NCBI RefSeq assembly: GCF_963676325.1
Contig: NZ_OY781099.1
Span: forward strand, 4,092,001 to 4,156,000
Length of the DNA: 64,000 nt
Direction: 5' to 3'
Source of the DNA: an uncultured Bacteroides sp.
GTDB lineage: Bacteria; Bacteroidota; Bacteroidia; Bacteroidales; Bacteroidaceae
The notes under the pieces were generated by a model. The model was not told the origin of the DNA. It made no database searches and saw only the letters and a list, made by a program, of their open reading frames with translations. The first letter of the stretch is position 1; each line of letters begins with the position of its first letter. The position numbers and the translations under genes were made by a program. Below are positions 26,083-34,774 of this stretch, piece by piece.

Positions 26083-26685
26083 CTAGAAATCAAGCGAGAG
26101 TTGTCCGTCGCCCAGCAGGTTAAAAGTCATGCGGTGATAGGGAGTGGTGCCGTGTTGAGCAATTCCGGCACGGTGTTTCTTGGTTGGGTAGCCTTTGTTG
26201 TGATCCCAGTCGTACACCGGAAACTCCTGATGCAGGCGGTTCATATAATCATCCCTGTAAGTTTTCGCCAGAATGGATGCAGCAGCAATGGACAGGTATT
26301 TACCGTCACCTTTTACAACGGTGGTGTGAGGAATCTCGTTATACTTCTTAAATCTGTTTCCGTCAATAATAAGATGCTGTGGTATAACGGTTAGTTGGTC
26401 TACCGCACGATGCATGGCGAGGATAGAAGCGTTAAGGATATTGATTTTATCAATTTCTTCGGGAGTAACAATACCCACTGCCCAAGCTATAGCCTCCTTT
26501 TCAACCACTTCACGAAGGGCATAGCGTTGCTTTTCGTTCAACTGTTTGGAATCGTTCAACAGTTCATTCTTAAAATCCACAGGAAGAATAACAGCTGCTG
26601 CAAAGACAGATCCTGCCAGGCAACCGCGTCCAGCCTCATCGCATCCGGCTTCTATCAGGTCTTTATTTAAGTAGGGTAATAACAT
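26083..26685 (-). CDS. rnhB: ribonuclease HII
   Basis: RNase HII cleaves RNA in RNA-DNA hybrids and starts removal of single ribonucleotides from DNA. The active-site motif AGCDEAGRGCLAGSVFAAAV near the N-terminus contains the DEDD-type acidic residues, with LLNDSKQLNEKQR, IDGNRFKKY and SILAKTYRD further on. I chose the ATG at 26685 (200 residues, MLLPYLNKD...), since the longer frame from 26745 runs through the promoter box. It lies alone, reading leftward, next to the repeat block. Confidence 0.95.
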   Translation of the reverse strand: MLLPYLNKDLIEAGCDEAGRGCLAGSVFAAAVILPVDFKNELLNDSKQLNEKQRYALREVVEKEAIAWAVGIVTPEEIDKINILNASILAMHRAVDQLTVIPQHLIIDGNRFKKYNEIPHTTVVKGDGKYLSIAAASILAKTYRDDYMNRLHQEFPVYDWDHNKGYPTKKHRAGIAQHGTTPYHRMTFNLLGDGQLSLDF

Positions 26686-26703
26686 GATTCTTTTTTTGTA
26701 TGG

Positions 26704-26711
26704 CAAAGATA
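26704..26711 (-). promoter_or_regulatory. -7 box of the rnhB promoter
   Basis: Minus-strand TATCTTTG, about 18 bases before the chosen rnhB ATG. It supports the shorter start. Confidence 0.65.
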
Positions 26712-26898
26712 GGGCTTTATGAAATAAAATACCGTCTCTGGTCAAAAATTACTCAAAAAACGCTAAATATTGAACTTCCAGAGTTTAAAAAATAACTTAT
26801 TTTGTATCGTAGCGAAACTTAGAATCAAAATATTAAGGATAATATTCTATTGATATTTTAAAAGGCATTCTTTGTGAGAGACATAAATTTAATAAACC

Positions 26899-27993
26899 AT
26901 GAGAAAACATTTAATTTGCATCATTTTAATGATGCTGACAGTGCCTGCATTTGCACAGCAACAGCTTAGTCCAAAAGATTATGAATACTCATCAAGGGAG
27001 TGGAAAAAAATAGTAAGGGAAAGCCCGGATGCCTTCTTCCAGACAGACGAAGCAAAACGAATTGCTGATAACGTATTGGCATATCAGCGGGAAACGGGTG
27101 GATGGCCTAAGAATCTTCCAATTCATCGTCCGCTTGGCGACGAACTGGATATTGTGTTGAGCGACAAGAAGAAACGCAATGACTCTACGACTGACAACGA
27201 TGCTACTATACTGGAAATGACTTATTTAGCCAGACTTTACCGGCAGTTACCGGAAGAACGCTACAAGAAAGCCTTCTTACAAGGTGTAGAGTTTTTGCTT
27301 AGTGGACAATACGATAATGGAGGTTGGCCACAGTTCTGGCCTGAGAATCGTGGATACCAGGTACAGATTACTTATAACGACAATGCAATGGTGCAGACTT
27401 TAATGGTTATCCGTGACCTGCGCAACGGTGTGGCACCATTTGATTTATTGGTAGATGATGCAATGAAAGCCCGCCTAACAAAAGCTTTTAATAAGGGTAT
27501 AGAATGCATACTCAACACACAAATTATTGTAAAAGGTGAACCAACCGTATGGTGCCAGCAACATGATTACAAGACTTTAAAGCCCACTTCAGCCCGTTCA
27601 TACGAATTGGCTTCTTATTGTTCGGCAGAAAGTGCTTCTTTGGTGCGCCTGTTGATGGAACTTCCCAATCCTGATAAACGGATTAAAGATGCCGTTAACG
27701 GAGCTATGAAATGGTTCGAAGCACATAAATTGACAGGAATCCGGGTAGAACGTTTCACTAACGAGAACGGCAAGGCTGACACTCGTGTGGTGAATGACGA
27801 TAATGCCGAACCAATATGGGCCCGCTTTTATAACTTAGAGCAAGAGAAGCCGCTATTCTGTGACCGTAACGGCATACCACTCAAAACATTAGCAGAAGTG
27901 GGACACGAAAGACGAAATGGATACAGTTGGTATAATAAAGCACCGGCAAGCCTCAACAAGCAGTATGAAAAATGGAAAAAGAAATATATGTAA
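26899..27993 (+). CDS. pectate lyase, PL10 (PelA/Pel15E) type
   Basis: This secreted enzyme cleaves polygalacturonate by beta-elimination. Residues 1-20 are a signal peptide (MRKHLICIILMMLTVPAFAQ). The helical-barrel PL10 pattern is visible in ILAYQRETGGWPKNLP, DNDATILEMTYLARLYRQLP, GQYDNGGWPQFWPENRGY and the C-terminal RFYNLEQEKPLFCDRNG and ERRNGYSWY. The length of 364 residues is that of a single catalytic domain with no binding module. It is followed 47 bases later by a pectinesterase gene, which would supply demethylated substrate. Confidence 0.92.
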   Translation: MRKHLICIILMMLTVPAFAQQQLSPKDYEYSSREWKKIVRESPDAFFQTDEAKRIADNVLAYQRETGGWPKNLPIHRPLGDELDIVLSDKKKRNDSTTDNDATILEMTYLARLYRQLPEERYKKAFLQGVEFLLSGQYDNGGWPQFWPENRGYQVQITYNDNAMVQTLMVIRDLRNGVAPFDLLVDDAMKARLTKAFNKGIECILNTQIIVKGEPTVWCQQHDYKTLKPTSARSYELASYCSAESASLVRLLMELPNPDKRIKDAVNGAMKWFEAHKLTGIRVERFTNENGKADTRVVNDDNAEPIWARFYNLEQEKPLFCDRNGIPLKTLAEVGHERRNGYSWYNKAPASLNKQYEKWKKKYM

Positions 27994-28040
27994 GTTACTT
28001 TTCAATCAAAAAATAAATTAACTCATAAGTATAACTCCAA

Positions 28041-29123
28041 ATGAAGAAAATAGTATTGTTCATCGCCATTTCTTTTTATGCTACATTCGGCTCAGCACAA
28101 GTTGTAAAGTCCAAAGCTACAGAGAATGGTAGAATCGGAGCTAATAAAACTACCACCACCAATCCAAATAATGCTTCCCATTCAAAACTCTATAATGCAA
28201 TAGTTTCTGATGGAGAAAGTATACAGGCTGCTATTGAAGCTGCTCCTCAACATCCCACGGAGCCTTATATTATTCTGATAAAGAACGGAACATACAATGA
28301 AAAAGTTATCATTGACCGGCCAAACATTGTACTTCTTGGAGAAAGCCGGGAGAATACCCGGTTAGTATATGCCGAACTTTCAAGCAAACGCTCTATTCAG
28401 AAATATAAGGGTCAACCGGTAGGTAATGGGGTAATTATTTTGCAGAAAGGTGCAGACGATTGTATCATTAGCGGTATGACTATCTACAACAATTATGGTA
28501 GTACAGTAGAAGCAACTACTGCGCATCAGATGTCAATTTATGGACAAGCCACTCGTACTATCGTTATAAACTGTAATGTATGGGCAGACGGGAATGATGC
28601 TTTATCATTATGGGGGCCGGAGGATGGAATGTATTACCATGCCGATCTCAATTTAAGATGCCCTGGGGTAGATTTCCTTTGCCCCCGCGGTTGGTGTTAT
28701 GCCACTCGTTGTACATTCTATGGTGATGGGCGTGCTATGATCTGGCATGATGGACGTGGTAATATTGATAAGAAACTCGTTATAACTGATTCACATTTTG
28801 ATTCTAAAAGTCCAGTCACCCTTGGCCGTTATCATCACGACTCACAATTCTTCTTACTGAATTGTACAATGACCGACAAGATTATTGATCATCCTATTGG
28901 ATATGCTTATTCAGACAAGGTTCTTGATCCGTGTCCGTGGGGAAAACGAGTTTACATGTATAATATAAAACGCGAAGGTGGAAACTTTGAATGGATGAAA
29001 AATAATCTTGAAGAAGCCAAAGGGTCACCCAAACCGGAAGAAATCAATGCTCGCTGGACATTTGGAGGTAAATGGGATCCGGAAGCAAAAATAAAAGCCT
29101 TGTGGAATGTTCTTGCTTATTAA
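28041..29123 (+). CDS. pectinesterase family protein (CE8)
   Basis: This secreted right-handed beta-helix enzyme is predicted to remove methyl esters from pectin. A signal peptide (IVLFIAISFYATFGSAQ) is followed by a low-complexity linker, then SIQAAIEAAPQHPTEPYIIL, KNGTYNEKVIIDRPNIVLLG, MTIYNNYG and VDFLCPRGWCYATRCTFYG. The catalytic aspartate should lie in the VDF segment, and LGRYHHDSQFFLLNC replaces the usual LGRPW motif. The sequence is divergent from plant enzymes, as usual for Bacteroides members. It forms a pair with the pectate lyase upstream. Confidence 0.85.
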   Translation: MKKIVLFIAISFYATFGSAQVVKSKATENGRIGANKTTTTNPNNASHSKLYNAIVSDGESIQAAIEAAPQHPTEPYIILIKNGTYNEKVIIDRPNIVLLGESRENTRLVYAELSSKRSIQKYKGQPVGNGVIILQKGADDCIISGMTIYNNYGSTVEATTAHQMSIYGQATRTIVINCNVWADGNDALSLWGPEDGMYYHADLNLRCPGVDFLCPRGWCYATRCTFYGDGRAMIWHDGRGNIDKKLVITDSHFDSKSPVTLGRYHHDSQFFLLNCTMTDKIIDHPIGYAYSDKVLDPCPWGKRVYMYNIKREGGNFEWMKNNLEEAKGSPKPEEINARWTFGGKWDPEAKIKALWNVLAY

Positions 29124-29183
29124 ATTTAATTTCATTCTTCAGACTTTCTTCGAATATTGCAACAGGTTCATTCAAGTGTAATG

Positions 29184-29219
29184 CCTTTAGAACAGATAAA
29201 ATTCTCTCTGTTCTAAAGG
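29184..29219 (+). terminator. hairpin after the pectin gene pair
   Basis: CCTTTAGAACAGA pairs with TCTGTTCTAAAGG (13 perfect pairs) around TAAAATTCTC. There is no strong T-run, so it may stabilise the mRNA end or work with the next hairpin. Confidence 0.6.
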
Positions 29220-29223
29220 TATA

Positions 29224-29271
29224 AAAAGCAAAAGAGACTGTCCAACTGAACAGCCTCTTTTGCTTTTTTAT
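29224..29271. terminator. bidirectional intrinsic terminator
   Basis: AAAAAGCAAAAGAGACTGT pairs with ACAGCCTCTTTTGCTTTTTT, with A and T tracts on both sides. It separates the rightward pectin genes from the leftward suf operon. Confidence 0.88.
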
Positions 29272-29278
29272 GTCTTAT

Positions 29279-30493
29279 TTAAAACATCTTTCTAACCCGT
29301 TCGATGCCTGCAACCAGTGCATCAACCTCCTCTTTGGTATTATACATACCGAATGAGGCACGAACTGTTCCCTCAATGCCGAGATTTTGCATAAGCGGCT
29401 GAGCGCAATGATGTCCGGTGCGGACAGCAATTCCAAGGCGGTCGAGCAATGTGCCCATATCAAAGTGATGAATGTTTCCTACAAGGAAAGAGATTACACT
29501 ACCCTTCTGATCTGCCTCGCCAAAGATTCTCATGCCTTCAATTGCTTTAAGGCGTTGCATGGCGTAGGTTGTAAGCTCGTGTTCATAAGCACCAATCTGA
29601 TCCATTCCAATCTTTGAGACATAGTCAAGAGAGACAGCCAGTGCGGTGGTTCCGATATAATCGGGGGTACCTGCTTCAAACTTGAAAGGAAGTTCATTGA
29701 ATACTGTCTTCTCAAAGCTTACTGTCTGAATCATCTCTCCTCCCCCTTGGTAAGGCGGAAGTTTATCGAGCCATTCTTCCTTTCCGTAAAGAACACCGAC
29801 ACCCGTTGGGCCGTATATCTTGTGTCCGGAAAAGGCATAGAAATCTGCATCCAAGTCCTGAACATCTACTTTCATGTGAGGAACAGACTGTGCACCATCT
29901 ACTAAAACAGGCACGTCGTGCTCATGAGCAAAGGCAATCATCTCCTTAACCGGATTGATGGTTCCCAGCACATTGGAAACATGCGCTATAGAAACCAGCT
30001 TTGTCCGTTCAGAGAAGAACGATTTATACTCGTCCATGATCAGTTCGCCCTTTTCATTGATAGGCACCACCTTTATAGTGATTCCTTTGCGGGCAGCAAG
30101 CATCTGCCAGGGAACAATATTACTGTGGTGTTCCATCACGGAGATGATAATCTCATCGCCTTCCTTGCAAAAAGCTTCGCCGAAACTGAAGGCAAGAAGA
30201 TTGATTGATTCCGTGGTGCCACGGGTAAATATAATTTCGTTTGTACTGCGGGCATTGATAAACTGCTGAACAGTTTTACGTGAACCTTCGTGCAATTCCG
30301 TAGCTTGCTGGCTCAGGAAGTGAACTCCGCGGTGAACATTTGCATTCACTGAGTAATACTCCTCTGTGATTGCTTCGACCATACAGCGGGGCTTCTGAGT
30401 GGTTGCTCCGTTATCGAAATATATCAAAGGTTTGCCGTACACTTCGCGTTGAAGTATAGGGAAGTCCTTACGAATAGCTTCTATATTGATCAT
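29279..30493 (-). CDS. sufS: cysteine desulfurase SufS
   Basis: SufS takes sulfur from cysteine, using PLP, for Fe-S cluster assembly. The PLP lysine lies in FSGHKIYGPTGVGVLYGK and the persulfide cysteine in RTGHHCAQPLM. The N-terminal DNGATTQKP and VHRGVHFLSQQAT are typical of the SufS group. It is 404 residues long with full domains, and is the last gene of the sufB-C-D-S order, 27 bases after sufD. No sufE or sufU partner is seen in the window. Confidence 0.96.
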   Translation of the reverse strand: MINIEAIRKDFPILQREVYGKPLIYFDNGATTQKPRCMVEAITEEYYSVNANVHRGVHFLSQQATELHEGSRKTVQQFINARSTNEIIFTRGTTESINLLAFSFGEAFCKEGDEIIISVMEHHSNIVPWQMLAARKGITIKVVPINEKGELIMDEYKSFFSERTKLVSIAHVSNVLGTINPVKEMIAFAHEHDVPVLVDGAQSVPHMKVDVQDLDADFYAFSGHKIYGPTGVGVLYGKEEWLDKLPPYQGGGEMIQTVSFEKTVFNELPFKFEAGTPDYIGTTALAVSLDYVSKIGMDQIGAYEHELTTYAMQRLKAIEGMRIFGEADQKGSVISFLVGNIHHFDMGTLLDRLGIAVRTGHHCAQPLMQNLGIEGTVRASFGMYNTKEEVDALVAGIERVRKMF

Positions 30494-30520
30494 TGATTTA
30501 TTTTTTATTTATCAATAAAC

Positions 30521-31861
30521 TTATTTGCACCCTGCGCAACCCACACATTTGCTTAATTCGCCACGGAAGCGTTTCTCTATCAACAGATGCAGACGTTCTT
30601 TAAGAACATCTATGCGGATATTGTCAACTACTTCATTAACGAAAGCAAACATAAGCAGTAAGCGGGCTTCTCTTTGAGAAATACCGCGAGCCTGCATATA
30701 GAAAAGAGCTCCTTCATCCAGTTGTCCAACCGTTGCTCCATGCCCGCACTTCACATCGTCGGCATAGATTTCCAGCTGTGGCTGAGTATACATTCTGGCT
30801 TCTTTGGTTATACAAAGATTCCTGTTTGTTTGCTGAGAGAATGTTTTCTGAGCATCCTTACGAACCAAAACCTTTCCGGCAAATGCACCACGTGCTTCGT
30901 CGTCAAGAACATATTTAAAGAGTTCATTGCTGGTGCAGTTGGAAACTGCATGATCAATGAATGTATGATTGTCTACATGCTGATTCTTGTCTGCAATAAC
31001 CATACCGCAAAGGGTGATCTCGGCATGTTCTCCTGCCAATAATACTTGGGTACGGTTACGGGTGGTACCATTATGCAATGTCATTCCGTTAATCAGAACA
31101 TTTGATCCTGCCTCCTGACGTACATAACAATTAGAGATGCGTGTATTTGCTATATGTGTTTCTTCCAGTTCATAAAGATCAAGTACAGAATTCTCACCTG
31201 CAAACACCTCGATTACCTGAGTAGTGAGGAAATTCACCTGATCCTGTGCATGATCACAAACCAGAAGTTTTGCCTGTGCCCCGTCTTCAAGAACCACAAG
31301 TGCACGACGGTTGACCATGAAATCTACATCGGCACGGAGAATATTCACTAACTGAATGGTGCGTTCCACCACTACCCCTTTGGGGATATAAAGGAAAACG
31401 CCATCTTGTACGAATGCAGTATTGAATGCTGTAACCCCGTCTTCTGAAGTTTTGGCCAATTTGCCATAGTATTTGCTTACCAATTCAGGATGAGATTCCG
31501 CCATTTTCTTCAGACTTCCCATCAAAACTCCCTCAGGAAGATCAACCTTTGGCTGCTCTTTAGTATAGAAAGCATCATTGACCACGAAGTAAAGGGAAGT
31601 ACTCATGTTGGGCACGTCACACTTAAACACTTCATACGGATTAACCGGTATTTCCAGACGGTTCAGGTTCAATCCATAATCCGGAGCAAAGGCTTCGCTT
31701 ATATCTGTATATTTATAATCTTCCAGCTTCTGGGTGGGAAAGCCCAATCGTTCAAAGTCGGCAAAGGCCTCAACGCGTTTGGCATTCAGAACTTCCGCAC
31801 TGTGTGAACAAATCATCGCTTCACACTGAGAAAAGAGGTCGATATATTGTTGTTCTACCAT
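30521..31861 (-). CDS. sufD: Fe-S cluster assembly protein SufD
   Basis: SufD pairs with SufB in the SufBC2D scaffold on which Fe-S clusters are built. The 446-residue protein has the beta-helix core of the SufB/SufD family (NTAFVQDGVFLYIPKGVVVE, GMTLHNGTTRNRTQV, FAGKVLVRKDAQKTFSQQTN, KCGHGATVGQLDEGALFYM). It ends in a short cysteine-rich tail, CVGCAGCK, which is worth noting as a possible metal or persulfide site. It lies between sufC (52 bases) and sufS. Confidence 0.95.
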   Translation of the reverse strand: MVEQQYIDLFSQCEAMICSHSAEVLNAKRVEAFADFERLGFPTQKLEDYKYTDISEAFAPDYGLNLNRLEIPVNPYEVFKCDVPNMSTSLYFVVNDAFYTKEQPKVDLPEGVLMGSLKKMAESHPELVSKYYGKLAKTSEDGVTAFNTAFVQDGVFLYIPKGVVVERTIQLVNILRADVDFMVNRRALVVLEDGAQAKLLVCDHAQDQVNFLTTQVIEVFAGENSVLDLYELEETHIANTRISNCYVRQEAGSNVLINGMTLHNGTTRNRTQVLLAGEHAEITLCGMVIADKNQHVDNHTFIDHAVSNCTSNELFKYVLDDEARGAFAGKVLVRKDAQKTFSQQTNRNLCITKEARMYTQPQLEIYADDVKCGHGATVGQLDEGALFYMQARGISQREARLLLMFAFVNEVVDNIRIDVLKERLHLLIEKRFRGELSKCVGCAGCK

Positions 31862-31913
31862 AATCTTATTTGTTAACTGCCGGCATTCAAATGAGATGCC
31901 AACAAATTAATTA

Positions 31914-32666
31914 TTATTCTCCCAGTTCTTTCTTAATCCAGTCATAACCCTTTTCTTCAAGTTCAAGAGCTAATTCCGGTCCGGCAGTCTTTACGATTTT
32001 TCCCTGATAAAGTACATGTACAATATCCGGCTTGATATAATCAAGCAATCGTTGGTAGTGAGTAATCACAATTGTAGAATTCTCAGGAGTCTTCAAAAGG
32101 TTCACTCCGTTGGCCACAATGCGAAGGGCGTCAATATCAAGACCACTATCTGTCTCATCCAATATAGACAAACGAGGTTCCAACATTGCCATCTGGAAAA
32201 TTTCATTTCTTTTCTTCTCACCGCCACTGAAACCTTCGTTTACAGAACGGTTAGCCAATTTATTATCCAGCTCAACTACCGCGCGTTTGTCACGCATCAG
32301 TTTCAGGAACTCACTGGCTGTAAGAGCTGGAATACCTTTATATTTGCGATGTTCATTAACAGCAGTACGCATAAAGTTTACCATACTTACTCCCGGAATC
32401 TCCACCGGATACTGGAAACTTAGGAAAATTCCCTCACGACTGCGGTCTTCAGGGGGCAAATCCAACAGGTTCTTTCCGTAAAAACTAACAGAACCTTTGG
32501 TCACTTCAAAAGCCGGATTACCGGTCAGTACCGACGACAATGTACTTTTTCCTGATCCGTTAGGCCCCATGATGGCATGAACCTCTCCGGGTTTCACAGT
32601 CAGGTTTATTCCTTTTAATATCTCTTTGCCGTTAATGCTGGCATGTAAATCTTTTATCTCGAGCAT
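31914..32666 (-). CDS. sufC: Fe-S cluster assembly ATPase SufC
   Basis: SufC is the soluble ABC-type ATPase that drives conformational changes in the SufBCD scaffold. Visible motifs are Walker A GPNGSGKSTLSS (about residues 35-46), the signature FSGGEKKRNEI and Walker B LSILDETDSGLD, followed by the switch histidine in VITHYQRLLDY. The 250-residue length is standard. It starts 17 bases after sufB, so the operon is tightly spaced here. Confidence 0.97.
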   Translation of the reverse strand: MLEIKDLHASINGKEILKGINLTVKPGEVHAIMGPNGSGKSTLSSVLTGNPAFEVTKGSVSFYGKNLLDLPPEDRSREGIFLSFQYPVEIPGVSMVNFMRTAVNEHRKYKGIPALTASEFLKLMRDKRAVVELDNKLANRSVNEGFSGGEKKRNEIFQMAMLEPRLSILDETDSGLDIDALRIVANGVNLLKTPENSTIVITHYQRLLDYIKPDIVHVLYQGKIVKTAGPELALELEEKGYDWIKKELGE

Positions 32667-32683
32667 ATTATTTTAGTTTTTAT

Positions 32684-34138
32684 TTATCCTACTGAACCTT
32701 CCAAAGAAACCTGCAGCAGCTTCTGAGCTTCCACAGCAAACTCCATCGGAAGTTTATTAATTACTTCTTTTGCATAACCATTTACAATCAAACCAATAGC
32801 ATCTTCCGTTGAGATACCTCTCTGATTGCAATAGAACAGCTGATCTTCACTGATCTTTGAGGTGGTAGCTTCATGCTCAACTACCGCTGTTTCGTTATGA
32901 ATATCCATGTAAGGGAAAGTATGAGCTCCACACTTATCGCCTAACAGCAGACTGTCACACTGGCTATAGTTACGGGAACCTTCGGCTTTTTCCACAACCT
33001 TAACCAATCCACGGTATGAGTTCTGGCTATGCCCGGCCGAAATACCCTTAGACATAATAGTGCTCTTGGTATTCTTTCCCAAATGAATCATCTTTGTTCC
33101 GGTATCTGCCTGCTGGTAGTTATTGGTTACCGCCACAGAATAGAATTCTGCCACGGAATTATCGCCGGCCAAAATGCAGCTTGGGTATTTCCAGGTAATA
33201 GCCGATCCGGTTTCTACCTGAGTCCAAGATAGTTTAGAATCATTTCCTTTGCAAATACCTCGTTTAGTCACAAAATTGTAAACACCACCTTTACCGTGGC
33301 TATCTCCCGGATACCAGTTCTGTACGGTTGAGTACTTCACTTCTGCCCGTTCGTGGATAATTATTTCCACAATGGCAGCATGCAGTTGGTTTTCATCACG
33401 CATTGGAGCGGTACAACCTTCCAGATAACTAACATAAGCATCATCATCTGCTATAATCAGCGTTCTTTCAAACTGACCGGTATTGGCTGCGTTGATACGG
33501 AAATAGGTAGAAAGTTCCATCGGACAGCGTACACCTTTAGGGATGTAAACAAATGATCCGTCAGAGAACACAGCAGAGTTAAGGGCTGCAAAGAAATTAT
33601 CTCTATAGCCTACCACGCTTCCTAAAAACTTCTTCACCAGGTCCGGGTGCTCACGAACGGCCTCACTAAAGGAACAGAAAATAATTCCTTTTTCCATCAG
33701 TGTTTCTTTAAAGGTAGTCTTTACAGAAACTGAGTCCATCACCGCATCTACTGCCATACCACTTAAAGCAAGACGTTCTTCCAAAGGAATACCCAGCTTA
33801 TTAAATGTTTTGATCAATTCAGGATCAACCTCGTCCAGCGATTTTGGTCCTTCCTTCTTCTTGGTAGGATCAGCATAGTAACTAATACTTTGATAATCGA
33901 TCTCAGGAATAGTAAGATGCGCCCATGTTGGCATATCTAATGTCAACCAGTGGCGATAAGCCTTTAAACGGAATTCAAGCAACCATTCCGGCTCATTCTT
34001 CTTTGCAGAGATCAGACGAATCACATCTTCATTAAGCCCTATTGGGATAATTTCAGTCTGAATGTCGGTAGTGAAGCCATATTTGTACTTCTCTTCCGTA
34101 ATCTCTTTCAAATATTTATTTGGTTCTTCTTGTTGCAT
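32684..34138 (-). CDS. sufB: Fe-S cluster assembly protein SufB
   Basis: SufB is the main scaffold subunit for nascent Fe-S clusters and accepts sulfur from SufS. At 484 residues it has full family length. Recognisable blocks are YADPTKKKEGPKSLDEVDP, the FVYIPKGVRCPMELSTYFRI segment, YLEGCTAPMRDENQLHAA, and the C-terminal SQCDSLLLGDKCGAHTFPY with its conserved cysteines. It begins 2 bases after cvpA stops, so the suf genes may be read from the cvpA transcript. Confidence 0.97.
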   Translation of the reverse strand: MQQEEPNKYLKEITEEKYKYGFTTDIQTEIIPIGLNEDVIRLISAKKNEPEWLLEFRLKAYRHWLTLDMPTWAHLTIPEIDYQSISYYADPTKKKEGPKSLDEVDPELIKTFNKLGIPLEERLALSGMAVDAVMDSVSVKTTFKETLMEKGIIFCSFSEAVREHPDLVKKFLGSVVGYRDNFFAALNSAVFSDGSFVYIPKGVRCPMELSTYFRINAANTGQFERTLIIADDDAYVSYLEGCTAPMRDENQLHAAIVEIIIHERAEVKYSTVQNWYPGDSHGKGGVYNFVTKRGICKGNDSKLSWTQVETGSAITWKYPSCILAGDNSVAEFYSVAVTNNYQQADTGTKMIHLGKNTKSTIMSKGISAGHSQNSYRGLVKVVEKAEGSRNYSQCDSLLLGDKCGAHTFPYMDIHNETAVVEHEATTSKISEDQLFYCNQRGISTEDAIGLIVNGYAKEVINKLPMEFAVEAQKLLQVSLEGSVG

Positions 34139-34140
34139 AA

Positions 34141-34641
34141 TTAATGAATATATTTATTCGAAACTTGTTTTACCAGAGGGAAGACAATCCCCGCAACTTT
34201 CTGCGTTGGATAATATAACAGAGCGTCCTCCTTATTTGTTTGCGAAATCAGATGATTACTTCCATCTATAAATTGCACAACATTAATAAATATGCTTATA
34301 ATCAACAGATATTTTAGTCCTCCAAGAACAGCACCGGCCCATCTGTTCAGCCAGTTTATGTGCATAGCTTCAAGCGTTTTGGTAAAGAACCGACCTGCAA
34401 GCGTGGTAAGAAAAGGCACTGCCACCCAGATTATAATAAAGGCAAGTCCTTTAGCAAAGGTCATAGAGCTAGAGACGGAAGGACAAAGCATTTCCGCCAA
34501 AGGCATATATAGAATTCTTGCAACGTATAATCCGAGGATTAATCCTACTGTAGAAACAAAGAGCTTAACTCCTCCTTTCATATAACCCGTCACAGCTCCA
34601 GCCATTACAACCAGTAATATCAATAGATCTATTTTTGTCAT
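34141..34641 (-). CDS. CvpA family membrane protein
   Basis: The 166-residue inner-membrane protein has about four hydrophobic helices (DLLILLVVMAGAVTGYMKGG, VGLILGLYVARI, LAFIIIWVAVPFLTTL, YLLIISIFINVVQFI) in the arrangement of the colicin V production protein family. The cellular role of this family is unclear, with links to envelope integrity and biofilm. It lies between infB and sufB, 2 bases before sufB, and is probably the leader gene of the suf operon. Confidence 0.8.
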   Translation of the reverse strand: MTKIDLLILLVVMAGAVTGYMKGGVKLFVSTVGLILGLYVARILYMPLAEMLCPSVSSSMTFAKGLAFIIIWVAVPFLTTLAGRFFTKTLEAMHINWLNRWAGAVLGGLKYLLIISIFINVVQFIDGSNHLISQTNKEDALLYYPTQKVAGIVFPLVKQVSNKYIH

Positions 34642-34660
34642 ATTAATTTATAAATAACAA

Positions 34661-34718
34661 ATGTGCCGATGCGCCTGTTACTATACCAAAGATTGATACG
34701 GTCAGCACATCGGCACAT
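34661..34718 (-). terminator. hairpin between infB and cvpA
   Basis: ATGTGCCGATG and CATCGGCACAT form an 11-bp stem with a loop of about 36 bases. The T tract on the minus strand is weak (TTTGTTATTT). It could end the rimP-nusA-infB transcript in part or act as an attenuator ahead of cvpA-suf. Confidence 0.5.
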
Positions 34719-34774
34719 TATTATTGTCTTACGACTAGTTAATATACCTATTGGCATATTAACCAATCTGTAAT

